From Tubulanus polymorphus (taxonomy: Eukaryota > Nemertea > Palaeonemertea > Tubulaniformes > Tubulanidae), in NCBI RefSeq assembly GCF_964204645.1, contig NC_134035.1:12877951-12941950 (forward strand): a stretch of 64,000 bases of DNA, given 5' to 3'. Positions within the stretch are counted from its first letter, which is position 1; the number at the start of each line of letters is the position of its first letter. A program made the position numbers and the translations under genes. This document shows, piece after piece, positions 38,046-58,637 of this stretch. The notes beneath the pieces are model-generated. The model was not told the DNA's origin. It was given only the letters and a program-made list of their open reading frames with translations, and did not search any database.

Positions 38046-38114
38046 CTGTGAAAATGGCCGAACTGGAAAGAGGGATCAGCTGACCTGAGTTTTTATACTG
38101 ACAGTGTGACGTCA
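38046..38114 (-). promoter_or_regulatory. core promoter and first non-coding exon: CRE, TATA box, Inr
   Basis: On the minus strand, in order: palindromic CRE TGACGTCA (38107-38114), TATAAAAA (38097-38090), then CCAGTTC matching the initiator consensus with A+1 at 38064, 33 bp from the TATA start. A short first exon follows, ending TTTTCACAG at 38046 with a GTAAGC donor. The next exon would start at about 37417 (acceptor acattgcag) and carry the ATG at 37279. All elements are seen in sequence; that they drive the gene at 30189-37279 is inference from order and strand. Confidence 0.75.
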
Positions 38115-38392
38115 CTGATCCTGACCAATGAAAAGTACCAATATTACCGCCAAGTTTAAAAAATCATTTTCTGATGGGATTCGAACCTGATCAACACCAC
38201 AAAAAATTCCATTTAGTTCGAATCCACGCAAATTCAATTATTAGTTTAATCCTCAGTTTACCCCAGTTATCAGTTTAACTTAATCTGTTTGACAAACTGT
38301 TTAAGATGCATTCTGAAAATCGATTTTAAGCAAACTGAACACATACAAACTCACATACGAGACAAACTTACACACCCGAGTGGTTACCACAG

Positions 38393-38463
38393 ATCTATGG
38401 TCTAGTGGTTAGAATTCCCGCCTGGTAAACCAGAGACCACAGTTTCGAGTCCTGCCACCGCTT
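38393..38463 (+). other. tRNA-like sequence (pseudogene or SINE head)
   Basis: A-box-like tggtctagtggttag and B-box-like gtttcgagtcctgcc at tRNA spacing, but the anticodon arm does not form a 5-bp stem with a 7-base loop, so no functional tRNA is called. Confidence 0.45.
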
Positions 38464-38792
38464 AAATTCGCTTTTGATAATTTGCCCCAAGTCTGTTTCT
38501 TTTTTTAATATTTCAGATTGTGATGAGGGGTGGCCTACTCGGTGATATTGATTTGAAGATGAAATAATTTTAGTGGATCATGAATTTAGGAAAAAGATTA
38601 CAGCACCACTGACCCATGTTTAAAACCTACAGAAATATTTCGGATGATGGATGTAATTTCAGAGGGTATAATTTGAAACGCCAATAAGAGCAGCCCCAAA
38701 ATGTGATCAGTAGTGTGAGTGAGTGAAACCTGTGATGGCTCTCACTCTTAATTACGAATCTATTCGATTCTTATTCAGTACATACAGTCGGT

Positions 38793-38936
38793 CATTTACT
38801 GTTGGGTGCTGCCCCTATGTGTATAATAAACGGTAAATTTGTGAATTAACTGATTCCTACTGCGGCGCGCGAGTAATAAGTTAGTTCATATATTCACCGT
38901 CAACGATATGTATAGGGGCAGCACTTGACGGTTAAA
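38793..38936. mobile_element. MITE, family C
   Basis: Ends gggtgctgcccctatgtgta and the inverse (tatgtataggggcagcac) pair. Interior matches the copy at 6335-6460. Confidence 0.8.
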
Positions 38937-38954
38937 ATATGTATGGTTTCGAAC

Positions 38955-39245
38955 CAGTATTTACACGGTTCGAACCCGGGACACCCCAGAGTACATCCTC
39001 TATTCAGCATCAGGACCATTCGTGAACCACTTTCAGTAATTATTGGGTTCGTACCCGGGACACCCCTGTACATCCTCTATTTAGCATCAGTAACACTCTC
39101 GGACAGTACCCGGCCGGGTTCAAACCCGGGAGACACCCCTGTTCCAGCATCTCGGACCACTCTGAACCAGTATCAGTAATTACTGGATTCGAACCCGGGA
39201 CACCCCTGTACATCCTCTATTCAGCATCAGGACCACTCTCTGAGA
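38955..39245. repeat. about 70-78-bp repeats each with a GTTCGAACCC box
   Basis: The B-box-like palindrome gttcgaacccggga occurs (with changes) near 38969, 39047, 39118 and 39187, each followed by cacccctgtacatcctctat and gcatcaggaccactct. Related copies lie at about 10425-10560. Confidence 0.85.
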
Positions 39246-39927
39246 CGCGGACTCTATTCAATCCGGACGCGTCCGGATGTCTCCAATTACACTCGTTCAT
39301 CGATCACCGCGATCATCCGGATGTCATCCGGATACAAGTTCATCATAGCATCAACAGGCAACCAGTCTAGGCGCTCAGTCTATTACATCCTCGCTTGCCA
39401 GGGGTCCGGTATCACTCCCGAACTCGCTTCCACCGGTTAGCCGAATCCCTTGACGGGTGAAGATGGACAACCGTTTACGTTACCGCCGAGTCCGGTTCCG
39501 TGTCCGTACAATAACTACTACAAATGAATTTGATGAAATAAGTTGTATATTCATAATTTTATTTTAACGTAAAATATCTTTTTATTCAATAACAGTGCAA
39601 AAAATACACATTAAAAACCTCTAAAAAAATTATAATAAATTTGAATCGAGTGATGAAATAAATTTGAATCGAGTGATACCGCTACCGAATCCACAGTGCT
39701 CACTTCACGTTCACCAAGAATCTTAGTGTCTGATGTACCACAGAATGCACGCGTCTGGGTGGTTGGTTACACTAGGATCGTAGAGCGACGGAGATCACTG
39801 GTGGAGACAACCGCTGCCAGTGCTGGGTGAAACTTCACGACGGTTCGCTCATCATTTAGAATAATAGAGATGATTGCTAATGCTGTTTTAAATGATGGTT
39901 TTACGGCCGCCGGGATCTGAAAGAATC
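39246..39927 (+). other. upstream region of JMJD6; dispersed-repeat fragment
   Basis: 39260-39330 carries inverted ccggatg/catccgg words. 39388-39435 matches 8545-8590. The segment 39690-39900 is somewhat GC-richer and probably contains the JMJD6 promoter, but no TATA box is evident. Confidence 0.4.
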
Positions 39928-44951
<5,024 letters not shown>

Positions 44952-46326
44952 AATCTATTAATTAATTCCGCATTGACCACGAACGCAGTCATCAATCACG
45001 TGGTTTTAATCATAAGACTGGAGTATAGTGTTTATCGAACAAAAATACCGGCAAGCTTAGAACGGTCTCAAGTCGTTAGATTGGCTGTAGAAACGCAGAT
45101 TGAGGTAAGACTGGTATTAAAAATCTAAGCTTAGACCGCAACTCGCCAAAATTAGTTCTCACTTTCAACTGTTTAACCAAATATAAGTTTATTGTATAAG
45201 TTGATTGAACTATAATGTGTTGAATCAGTCGAGGTCAGACCGTCAGTCTAGTTCCACCACAGTTGAGTGCATTAGCGTAGCGTTGAAAATGAACTTATTT
45301 ATTGGTATTGAAATGGAGCTCGCAAACTGTGCAACTGACGTCTGGTTTATTATAGCTGTATAGATTCACTCTTACGTCCAATGAAATTCTATTTGTGTAA
45401 ATATATAAGGTTTAAATAATCATTACTTCGTCAAGATTAGAGGTTGGATAAACATTCAATTCAATCAGTCATCGTGTGACGTTTCATTAAACTTCACTGA
45501 TTTTTGCGCTTCTCAAAATATTCTCACTTATATTCACTTGATTTAGTTTAACTCTTCAATTTTTATCCAATGGGATACCGGCGAGGCTACTGTGGGAAGT
45601 GAGGATTCAGCGATAATCCGCCAGGTGTTACTAGTGGTACTGGGTTACCGCGCTTCAATTTCGTCTACATTTCAATAAACTTCGAGTCAACTTTTCCGAT
45701 AAGTAAATCAATTTACAGTGAAATCAATACCATCCACTGAGTGAGAAAGGAAATCTTATATCTATCCGATGAGTCGTTTGATAATTTTCTCATTTGAAAG
45801 TAAAGTCCAAATTTCATTGAAAATGAACTGATTTTCATTACGAAACCCGGTGTTTTGTCGCGCCATCTGGTGTTGCTGGTATTCCATTCAACTTGTACAA
45901 TCATGTACTTAATTCATGTATCAATGATCTCTGTACATACTCTATTACTTGATGAGGCCTGTGCCAAGCTTTATTGAGGCCGCGTAGTTCTATTTCAAGA
46001 AGGAGGGCATTTTTTTCCTATTGAAAAAGGACTGATCTTAAATATGAAGTGCTCGCGTATAACCTGAATAAATCATTTGGGAATGGATACAGTTCCCAGC
46101 TGTACCGGTTTATGCGGAAACTTCTGAATTCTAATATGTAGATAATCTGAATTAATGAAGAAATTAAATCGATTTAAGAGTTAAACCTTTTTGTGAAACT
46201 CGGCCCTGGTTCCAATTGATTCGAGTTACCAGTGAGTTTACTACTTGACTTTATTTATAAAAATGATCCCGATGTAAATAAGCAGCACTGATGATGATAC
46301 ATTATGATACTGTATGTAGTTTTTCA
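44952..46326. other. JMJD6 3' flank; degenerate family A-like MITE
   Basis: 45050-45145 has inverted aagcttagaacggtctcaag / ctaagcttagaccg words resembling family A. AATAAA at 45674-45679. No further gene seen. Confidence 0.45.
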
Positions 46327-46559
46327 CAGGGTGGCCACTTTTATTTGACTTTCTTTCTCCCCGACTATTCCCTGACATGCGCGTTATTTTCCCTGACTTG
46401 ATCTGTTAAGAATCCGATCAAGTAACACAGTCAAAGACATACGTAAGACATAGACAGAAACTGTTTGATTTTAGGCACAATCTATATTCTAAAAAATCAT
46501 AGCTTCTTTTTTATTCACAAGATATTTCCTTGATTTTCAGGTAAGTGGCGCCACCCTGT
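46327..46559. mobile_element. MITE with CAGGGTGGC...CCACTT ends
   Basis: Left end cagggtggccactt and right end aagtggcgccaccctg are inverted. A right-end-only relative (ggtaagtggcgccacc) sits inside the SDR gene at about 48180-48196. Confidence 0.8.
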
Positions 46560-47184
46560 TTCATTGTCTCTTGTTTCTTGTGTTCAAACTTGTCTATTTT
46601 GATAATCAGTTATCGGTCATTTTCTTCGCAAAAAAAAAATGTAAAAGGCAGTTGAAATTTTGAATTGTTACGTACTGAAGTCCTGCAGATGAAATTTAAA
46701 CGTGATTATTATTGCTTGAAAAACTAATAAAAATTTTTAATGTTATGTCAACAACACTAGTTTTCATCCAAAAGAATGTTTTGATTTTATTCAAACGGAC
46801 AGATATGTATTAAGTGTGGAAATCAGTAGTTCCATGAGACAGTAATATTATTTGTTCGGCATTTAAGTAAACCTTTTAACACAAATACAGATCTTTGAGC
46901 AGCAAAAACTTAATATTTAAACATATTTCAGCAAGGCTTAACACCAAACAGCATTCTCGAAAGCAGCTAATTTCTAATCCTGGACCCTGCTGCACCTCAG
47001 ACAATCGATAATTTGTCCACATGTGTTCAGTACTTCCCGTGAGGTTTTTTTCCAGGTGGAAATCAACAACAAACACCAGACATTTTATCAGCGCACTTTC
47101 AAGAACTGATCGTCCACACTTCAAACTACAGTAGAACTTTCTTAATTCAGACGTTGAACTTGTTTACTTTAGATTTTTCAATCT
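46560..47184. other. 3' flank of the SDR gene, one copy of a local 70-bp repeat
   Basis: About 47060-47130 carries acaaacaccagacattttat and aactgatcgtccacacttca, words repeated in introns of the neighbouring SDR gene. No gene recognised. Confidence 0.5.
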
Positions 47185-47324
47185 GGGGCCAGTTGCACAG
47201 TCGAGACTTAGTCCAAAAGTGGTCTTAAATCTTAAAACTGGTCTTAAATTGTTAGATTAGCTATAGAACTAAGTTGGTCTTAGACTGGTCTTAAGTCTAA
47301 GCCGTGACTATGCAACCAACCCCT
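47185..47324. mobile_element. MITE, family A
   Basis: Ends ggggccagttgcacagtcg and the inverse of gactatgcaaccaacccc. Interior ttagattagctatagaact is shared with the copy at 49045-49172. Confidence 0.85.
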
Positions 47325-47550
47325 GCTTACTTGGGACGATTTAAGCTGGAACCAAGTAAGCTATTATTCATAATTCGGTATTTACTTAAAGAAATCTAGT
47401 CATGCGAATTAAATGAGTTCTTCTGTACTCGATGACTGTCTTGAAGGGTCGGAAGTTCCAGGCGGCAGATTAATATATCCTCCATAAACACTACCAGCAC
47501 AAGAGCTGTAATTCACTACGAAATGCACTATTCATTTATATAAACTAACA

Positions 47551-51010
<3,460 letters not shown>

Positions 51011-51967
51011 CGTATAACCCGATTATTGTCACAAAACCAAACCCCTACCTACGACACGTACGCAATTATTAATTACAGAGCGCGCTTGCTAATTAGTTAT
51101 CACACTACGCTTGCAATCAGCCGAGTTTAATTAATTTCTCGGATTTAGGTCTCGGTTTTCCTAGAAATGTCATATATATATGAGCCATCCACGTTCCCGT
51201 CTCGACCCGTTACTGTCTCGACCCGTTCCCGTCTCGACCCTACCGTACAATAGCGCCACCACAGTCGATTATTTGAACTAAAACACTACGGCGCGTATCG
51301 GATTCGTTTTTCGCATGTGAACCTACCAACAATTTTAAAAAATCAAATTAGATTTTTGAAAACTTTTCATTGAAAAGATCGAATGATGGAAACGGTATAA
51401 GCTTAAGTGCAGATCCGCACCTCCCCGCGTAAACGGTTCAATCAATTACATTTAATATCAACACGTATTTCAGATTCAAAATTCAGCAATTCAGTGGTTT
51501 GCCATTGGTTAATTTTTAGATATCTTCACTAGAAAGATTTTAGCCTGGATTCTGTCATTCAGCAGATTGCGTCAATCACGAGAGGTGTGGATCTGCACTT
51601 ACCAAGAAAACGCCTCCAATGTCAACAGAAGTAAAAATTCAAGATGCGAAGTAAGCAATTTCCCGTCGAGATTTCCTCCCAGAAATAATATATATTTACT
51701 GGTAAAGCTAAACTAATTTCAAATATAATCTTGAATGAATTACACGAGTGTAATTATTTTGGTTTCTAAAAAATAAAATCAACTTTCTTTAAATCTCTCA
51801 AACCGTTTTTTCAAAAAACGACCCGGCCCGGGGCATTTTGTTTGGGGCATGTTTATTGCCATTAATCAATTCGAATTCATCAAATTTATGAAGAAAATTA
51901 ATGTCTGAATTTTGCGAAAAAAATAAAGATGATTGTTAAATTCATGACGCGTTATCTTTCTCTACAG

Positions 51968-52955
51968 ATCCCGTGGGTTTCTCCATGGACCCTATGTTCC
52001 TGTCTCGACCCTTCAAACCTCTCTCTAGTCTCTACACAGTCCCGTGGACACTATGTTCCTGTCTCGACCCTTCAAACCTGTCTCTAGTCTCTACACAGTC
52101 CCGTGGACACTATGTTCCTGTCTCGACCCTTCAAACCTGTCTCTACTCTCTACACAGTCCCGTGGACACTATGTTCCCGTCTCGACCCTTCAAATCTGTC
52201 TCTACTCTCTACACAGTCCTGTGGACACCATGTTCCCGTCTCGACCCTTCAAAACTGTCTCTAGTCTCTACACAGTCCCGTAGACACCATGTTCCCGTTT
52301 CGACCCTTCACACCTGTCTCTACTCTCTACACAGTCCCCTGGACACCATGTTCCCGTCTCGACCCTTCTAACCTGTCTCTAGTCTCTACACAGTCCCGTA
52401 GACACCATGTTCCCGTCTCGACCCTTCTAACCTGTCTCTACTCTCTACACAGTCCCGTGGACACTATGTTCCCGTCTCGACCCTTCAAATCTGTCTCTAC
52501 TCTCTACACAGTCCTGTGGACACCATGTTCCCGTCTCGACCCTTCTAACCTGTCTCTAGTCTCTACACAGTCCCGTGGACCCTATGTTCCCGTCTCGACC
52601 CTTCACACCTGTCTCTACTCTCTACACAGTCCCCTGGACACCATGTTCCCGTCTCGACCCTTCTAACCTGTCTCTAGTCTCTACACAGTCCCGTAGACAC
52701 CATGTTCCCGTCTCGACCCTTCTAACCTGTCTCTACTCTGTACACAGTCCCGTGGACACTATGTTCCCGTCTCGACCCTTCAAATCTGTCTCTACTCTCT
52801 ACACAGTCCCGTGGACCCTATGTTCCCGTCTCGACCCTTCACACCTGTCTCTACTCTCTACACAGTCCCGTGGACCCTATGTTCCCGTCTCGACCCTTCA
52901 CACCTGTCTCTACTCTCTACACAGTCATGTGGACACCATGTTCCCGTCTCGACAT
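51968..52955 (+). repeat. 59-bp tandem array, left arm (about 17 units)
   Basis: Unit contains cagtcccgtggacac, atgttcccgtctcgaccctt and ctgtctctactctctaca. Units alternate between small variant classes (aaatct, acacct, taacct). Confidence 0.97.
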
Positions 52956-53522
52956 TTTTAGTGGACACAGGTTTAAGATGTTGGCTGTGTGTTACGTATC
53001 TTGTATCAAGATATTTCGATATAAGTAATGATTTGTCATTCACGATTTGTCGGGCTACAACAGGCAGAAAAAAAAGAAAATTAAGATGAGAATGAAAGCC
53101 TTTCGTATTGAAGACCATGGGATTCAGCCAAGGAACATTGTAGCCTAGTTATACTTCTGATATACCTACCGAATTATCGATTATCAAAAATCTAGAATTT
53201 CGACTATTAGGACAATGTCGGTTGTAATCTTCTGGTTCTTTGAGTTCGTTCTAATGAGTTTTCATGGTAATGTGTATGGTACATATTCCTGAAAATTTCA
53301 CTGAGTTTGATTGAAAATTGTAGAAATTTTCCTTATGTATACATGTATCAATATTCAGTCCGTCGGCATCGATTTTGTAGATTTCTCATCTTTTTAATCA
53401 ATGAATATTCGACCAATTTTAATATTAATTTCCATCTTTTTAAAGGCTCGTCCCACTGAGTGGAAATATTACAAGCCGATTAGATATGTCAGAGTATCCC
53501 AGAAACTGTCTAGAAACGGATG

Positions 53523-56440
53523 TGAAGGGTCGAGACGGGAACATGGTGTCCGCGGGACTGTGTAGAGACTAGAGACAGGTTAGAAGGGTCGAGACGGGAA
53601 CATGGTGTCCACGGGACTGTGTAGAGAGTAGAGACAGGTGTGAAGGGTCGAGACGGGAACATAGGGTCCACGGGACTGTGTAGAGAGTAGAGACAGATTT
53701 GAAGGGTCGAGACGGGAACATAGTGTCCACGGGACTGTGTAGAGAGTAGAGACAGATTTGAAGGGTCGAGACGGGAACATGGTGTCCACAGGACTGTGTA
53801 GAGACTAGAGACAGGTTAGAAGGGTCGAGACGGGAACATGGTGTCCACAGGACTGTGTAGAGACTAGAGACAGTTTTAAAGGGTCGAGACGGGAACATGG
53901 TGTCCACGGGACTGTGTAGAGAGTAGAGACAGGTGTGAAGGGTCGAGACGGGAACATGGTGTCCACGGGACTGTGTAGAGAGTAGAGACAGGTGTGAAGG
54001 GTCGAGACGGGAACATGGTGTCTACGGGACTGTGTAGAGAGTAGAGACAGTTTTGAAGGGTCGAGACGGGAACATGGTGTCTACGGGACTGTGTAGAGAG
54101 TAGAGACAGGTGTGAAGGGTCGAGACGGGAACGTAGTGTCCACGGGACTGTGTAGAGAGTAGAGACAGGTGTGAAGGGTCGAGACGGGAACATGGTGTCT
54201 ACGGGACTGTGTAGAGAGTAGAGACGGGTGTGAAGGGTCGAGACGGGAACATGGTGTCTACGGGACTCTGTAGAGACTAGAGACAGTTTTGAAGGGTCGA
54301 GACGGGAACATGGTGTACACGGGACTGTGTAGAGAGTGGAGACAGATTTGAAGGGTCGAGACGGGAACATGGTGTCCAGGGGACTGTGTAGAGACTAGAG
54401 ACAGGTTAGAAGGGTCGAGACGGGAACATGGTGTCTACGGGACTGTGTAGAGACTAGAGACAGGTTAGAAGGGTCGAGACGGGAACATGGTGTCCACGGG
54501 ACTGTGTAGAGAGTAGAGACAGTTTTGAAGGGTCGAGACGGGAACATGGTGTCCACAGGACTGTGTAGAGAGTAGAGACAGTTTTGAAGGGTCGAGACGG
54601 GAACATGGTGTCCACAGGACTGTGTAGAGACTAGAGACAGGTTAGAAGGGTCGAGACGGGAACATGGTGTCCACAGGACTGTGTAGAGACTAGAGACAGT
54701 TTTAAAGGGTCGAGACGGGAACATGGTGTCCACGGGACTGTGTAGAGAGTAGAGACAGGTGTGAAGGGTCGAGACGGGAACATAGGGTCCACGGGACTGT
54801 GTAGAGAGTAGAGACAGATTTGAAGGGTCGAGACGGGAACATAGTGTCCACGGGACTGTGTAGAGAGTAGAGACAGATTTGAAGGGTCGAGACGGGAACA
54901 TGGTGTCCAGGGGACTGTGTAGAGAGTAGAGACAGGTGTGAAGGGTCGAAACGGGAACATGGTGTCTACGGGACTGTGTAGAGACTAGAGACAGTTTTGA
55001 AGGGTCGAGACGGGAACATGGTGTCCACAGGACTGTGTAGAGAGTAGAGACAGATTTGAAGGGTCGAGACGGGAACATAGTGTCCACGGGACTGTGTAGA
55101 GAGTAGAGACAGGTTAGAAGGGTCGAGACGGGAACATGGTGTCTACGGGACTGTGTAGAGACTAGAGACAGGTTAGAAGGGTCGAGACGGGAACATGGTG
55201 TCCAGGGGACTGTGTAGAGAGTAGAGACAGGTGTGAAGGGTCGAAACGGGAACATGGTGTCTACGGGACTGTGTAGAGACTAGAGACAGGTTAGAAGGGT
55301 CGAGACGGGAACATGGTGTCCACAGGACTGTGTAGAGACTAGAGACAGTTTTAAAGGGTCGAGACGGGAACATGGTGTCTACGGGACTGTGTAGAGAGTA
55401 GAGACAGGTGTGAAGGGTCGAGACGGGAACATAGTGTCCACGGGACTGTGTAGAGAGTAGAGACAGGTGTGAAGGGTCGAGACGGGAACATGGTGTCTAC
55501 GGGACTGTGTAGAGACTAGAGACAGGTTAGAAGGGTCGAGACGGGAACATGGTGTCCACGGGACTGTGTAGAGAGTAGAGACAGTTTTGAAGGGTCGAGA
55601 CGGGAACATGGTGTCCACAGGACTGTGTAGAGAGTAGAGACAGTTTTGAAGGGTCGAGACGGGAACATGGTGTCCACAGGACTGTGTAGAGACTAGAGAC
55701 AGGTTAGAAGGGTCGAGACGGGAACATGGTGTCCACAGGACTGTGTAGAGACTAGAGACAGTTTTAAAGGGTCGAGACGGGAACATGGTGTCCACGGGAC
55801 TGTGTAGAGAGTAGAGACAGGTGTGAAGGGTCGAGACGGGAACATGGTGTCCACGGGACTGTGTAGAGAGTAGAGACAGGTGTGAAGGGTCGAGACGGGA
55901 ACATGGTGTCTACGGGACTGTGTAGAGAGTAGAGACAGTTTTGAAGGGTCGAGACGGGAACATGGTGTCTACGGGACTGTGTAGAGAGTAGAGACAGGTG
56001 TGAAGGGTCGAGACGGGAACGTAGTGTCCACGGGACTGTGTAGAGAGTAGAGACAGGTGTGAAGGGTCGAGACGGGAACATGGTGTCTACGGGACTGTGT
56101 AGAGAGTAGAGACGGGTGTGAAGGGTCGAGACGGGAACATGGTGTCTACGGGACTCTGTAGAGACTAGAGACAGTTTTGAAGGGTCGAGACGGGAACATG
56201 GTGTACACGGGACTGTGTAGAGAGTGGAGACAGATTTGAAGGGTCGAGACGGGAACATGGTGTCCAGGGGACTGTGTAGAGACTAGAGACAGGTTAGAAG
56301 GGTCGAGACGGGAATATGGTGTCCACGGGACTGTGTAGAGAGTAGAGACAGGTGTGAAGGGTCGAGACGGGAACATAGGGTCCACAGGACTGTGTAGAGA
56401 GTGGAGACAGATGTGAAGGGTCGAGACGGGAACATGGTGT
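53523..56440 (-). repeat. 59-bp tandem array, right arm (about 49 units), opposite orientation
   Basis: Same unit as the left arm, inverted. Contains a 32-unit (1,888-bp) internal duplication: the 495-bp stretches 53876-54370 and 55764-56258 have identical translations, including rare variants. Confidence 0.97.
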
Positions 56441-57044
56441 GGGGAACAACGTGATCTAGAAATCAACGCGTCATAAAATTGAACAAGATCTTTATTTTTT
56501 TGCAAAATTTATACAATAATTTTTTTTTCATAAATTTGATGAATTACATTTGAATGGATAAATGGCACAATGAAACATGTCCCAATTAAAATGCCGCGGG
56601 CTGGGTCGTTTTTAGAAAAATGGTTTGAAGGATTTAAATAAAGTTGATTTTATTTCTAAGAAACCAAAATAATTCAACTCGTGTAATTCATTTGAAATTA
56701 GTGTAAAGCTTTTAAACAGTGAATATATTCTTCCCAGATTCTGGGAGGAAATTTCGACGGGAAATTGTTTTTCGCATCCTGAATTTTTACTTTAATTCAC
56801 ATTGGAGGTGATTTCCTCATTCGATCTTTTCAATGAAAAGTTTAAAGAATCTAATCAAGTTCTAAAATTGTTGGGAAGTGTCACTGATCGTTCTGTGAAA
56901 ACCGAATCCGATACGCGCAAGTGTTATGGTTCGAATAATCGACTGTGGTGGCGCTATCGTACGGTAGGGTCGAGACGGGAACGGGTCGAGAGAGTAACGG
57001 GTCGAGAGGGGAACGTGGATAGCTCATATGCAACTCAGAAATGT

Positions 57045-58637
57045 TATAATAACACGCGAAATGTAGAATGTTGGCTAGAAATTTGTGTCAATAAAGATTG
57101 AATTTAAATTCAAATCAAGATATTGTCATTGATTCAAATCATATAAGAAATAATGAAAAAGTTTCTTTATCTCCAAAATAAACATAAGTAAAATACATAT
57201 TTCTACTATGATGTTTAAAAAAGCGCCTTATGTCGGCCAAACACAAAAGTGTATCGGGTACGTTTAATATTCGTACGTCGATGGAGGAGACTGATGGAAC
57301 GCCGGCGCGCAGCGGGCACTGACTGGTCTGTTGGGGGGGGGGGGGGAACCCTCACAGGGTTAATAGTTCTAAAATCTAACTTTGAAGCTGGCTAAATTTA
57401 TCAAATTAGGTCTAGATCCCTCCGCAATATGCCAAATTTCATGCCAGGTTTAGAACTAACCGATTCACACACAGTACATTTATTTAAGAATTGCCAACAA
57501 CAAACATATGAATTCAACACTGAATTTCATATTTCTGCAATGTTTTTATGGCATTGTGGCATTGGGACTGTGGTATACACGGTGCGGGCCGGTCATCACA
57601 TGAGTACAGCGTGGTGGCCGACTCAGGCTTCAACGGCGTTGTTTCCTGTCCGAGCCCAGGCAAATTATACTCTGGAAGTAACTAACATGGTCAATTCGAA
57701 TCGAAGATGATTGCTTACCTTTTTCGAATATGTCCTTTCAATTGTGGCTTAAATGGAGGGATTTTATGCCCCAATGTGCTTAAAGATTGCATCTCAGAGC
57801 CTCGGAAAATTTTGTGGCAGTGGCCCAGATCCCCATATCTGGCTATGGTGCCTTTCCAGTTATCACCAACCTGTCCGGGTGGTGAAACATAGATCCGTCC
57901 CCGAAGATAACCTTGGTGGCATTACATTATCTACTCAGGAGCTCTAGCCACCAGCCAGCGCATCTTAGTCATCTTAATGTTCAAGTTTTTTTTGGGGAGC
58001 CCCCCAAACCCCCCTTCATGACAACGCACCTTTTGCGCTTGGCTATTTATCATGCGCACGATTTAATGTCGCACCAACGGATTTTCGGAGGCTACGCCCC
58101 CTGGTGCAACAATGAATTTGGTTCCAAACGGGGAGAGGTTGGACTGGATAAAAATTGCTTTGATGACCAACACCTTTAATACAAGAAATTCTAAAAAATC
58201 AAGCGAAAATTTAAAACAAAAAACGTCTAGTTTTTTATTTTCTTTCAACACACACGTAAAAACACACTTCAAATTAAATGGATCCATCAAAAACCTACAG
58301 CAGTATAATAGAAGTTAACAGATTACTGTAAATAAATAGAGATTTTGAACACAATCGCAGTCACTCTTTTCAGCAGGTATGATCATGCGGCTGCGGAAAG
58401 ACAACCCCTGGCAAGCGAGGATGACAGACGGCGATGAAGCAGATTAAAAATGATTCTTTAGTTAGATTTTTAAGCACCAATTATTTCAAACAATTTCGGT
58501 CATTTTTTTTTATTTAGACAATTTCGAAGCGTCCAAATCTTGGACCAAATGAAATGAAAAATAAATTCAGTTGCCCGTTCATTAAAGAATAAATCATTAT
58601 GTTTTCTTAAGATTATTAGTGAATCATCTTCCATTTT
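57045..58637. other. intergenic, no gene recognised; G14 homopolymer
   Basis: G14 run at 57333-57346. Open frames of 93 and 88 codons (57429-57710, 57913-58179) have no family resemblance and no splice or start context. Candidate poly(A) signal for the MATE gene on the minus strand (AATAAA, plus-strand tttatt at 58509-58514). Confidence 0.4.

Larger units (their letters stand above)
51171..57036. mobile_element. 5.87-kb foldback (FB-like) transposable element with tandem-repeat arms
   Basis: The eight bases AGAAATGT occur immediately outside both ends (51163-51170 and 57037-57044), a target-site duplication. The outer 790 bp at the left (51171-51967) and about 590 bp at the right are inverse complements: gagccatccacgttccc versus its inverse near 57010-57025; the tcgaccctaccgtac word; cattgaaaagatcgaatga; tttcccgtcgagatttcctc; and cataaatttgatgaatt-type words. 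Inside each arm is an array of 59-bp units in opposite orientation, separated by a loop of about 560 bp at 52960-53522. Long inverted repeats made of tandem subrepeats are the hallmark of Drosophila FB elements. No transposase, so it is non-autonomous. Confidence 0.85.

Noticed and set aside
38393-38463. Functional tRNA gene
   Set aside because: A and B boxes are present, but the anticodon arm and acceptor stem do not pair; kept only as tRNA-like.
46327-46564. Target duplication TTCA around the CAGGGTGGC element
   Set aside because: The flank can be read as 3 or 4 bases depending on where the end is placed; too short to assert.
53569-56505. Long open frames (up to 286 codons) across the 59-bp arrays
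   Set aside because: All three frames are equally open and encode the same peptide in shifted order; this is an array composition effect, not a gene.
57429-58179. Frames of 93 and 88 codons between the foldback element and the MATE genes
   Set aside because: No recognised motif, no splice context and mixed composition; could be old repeat fragments.
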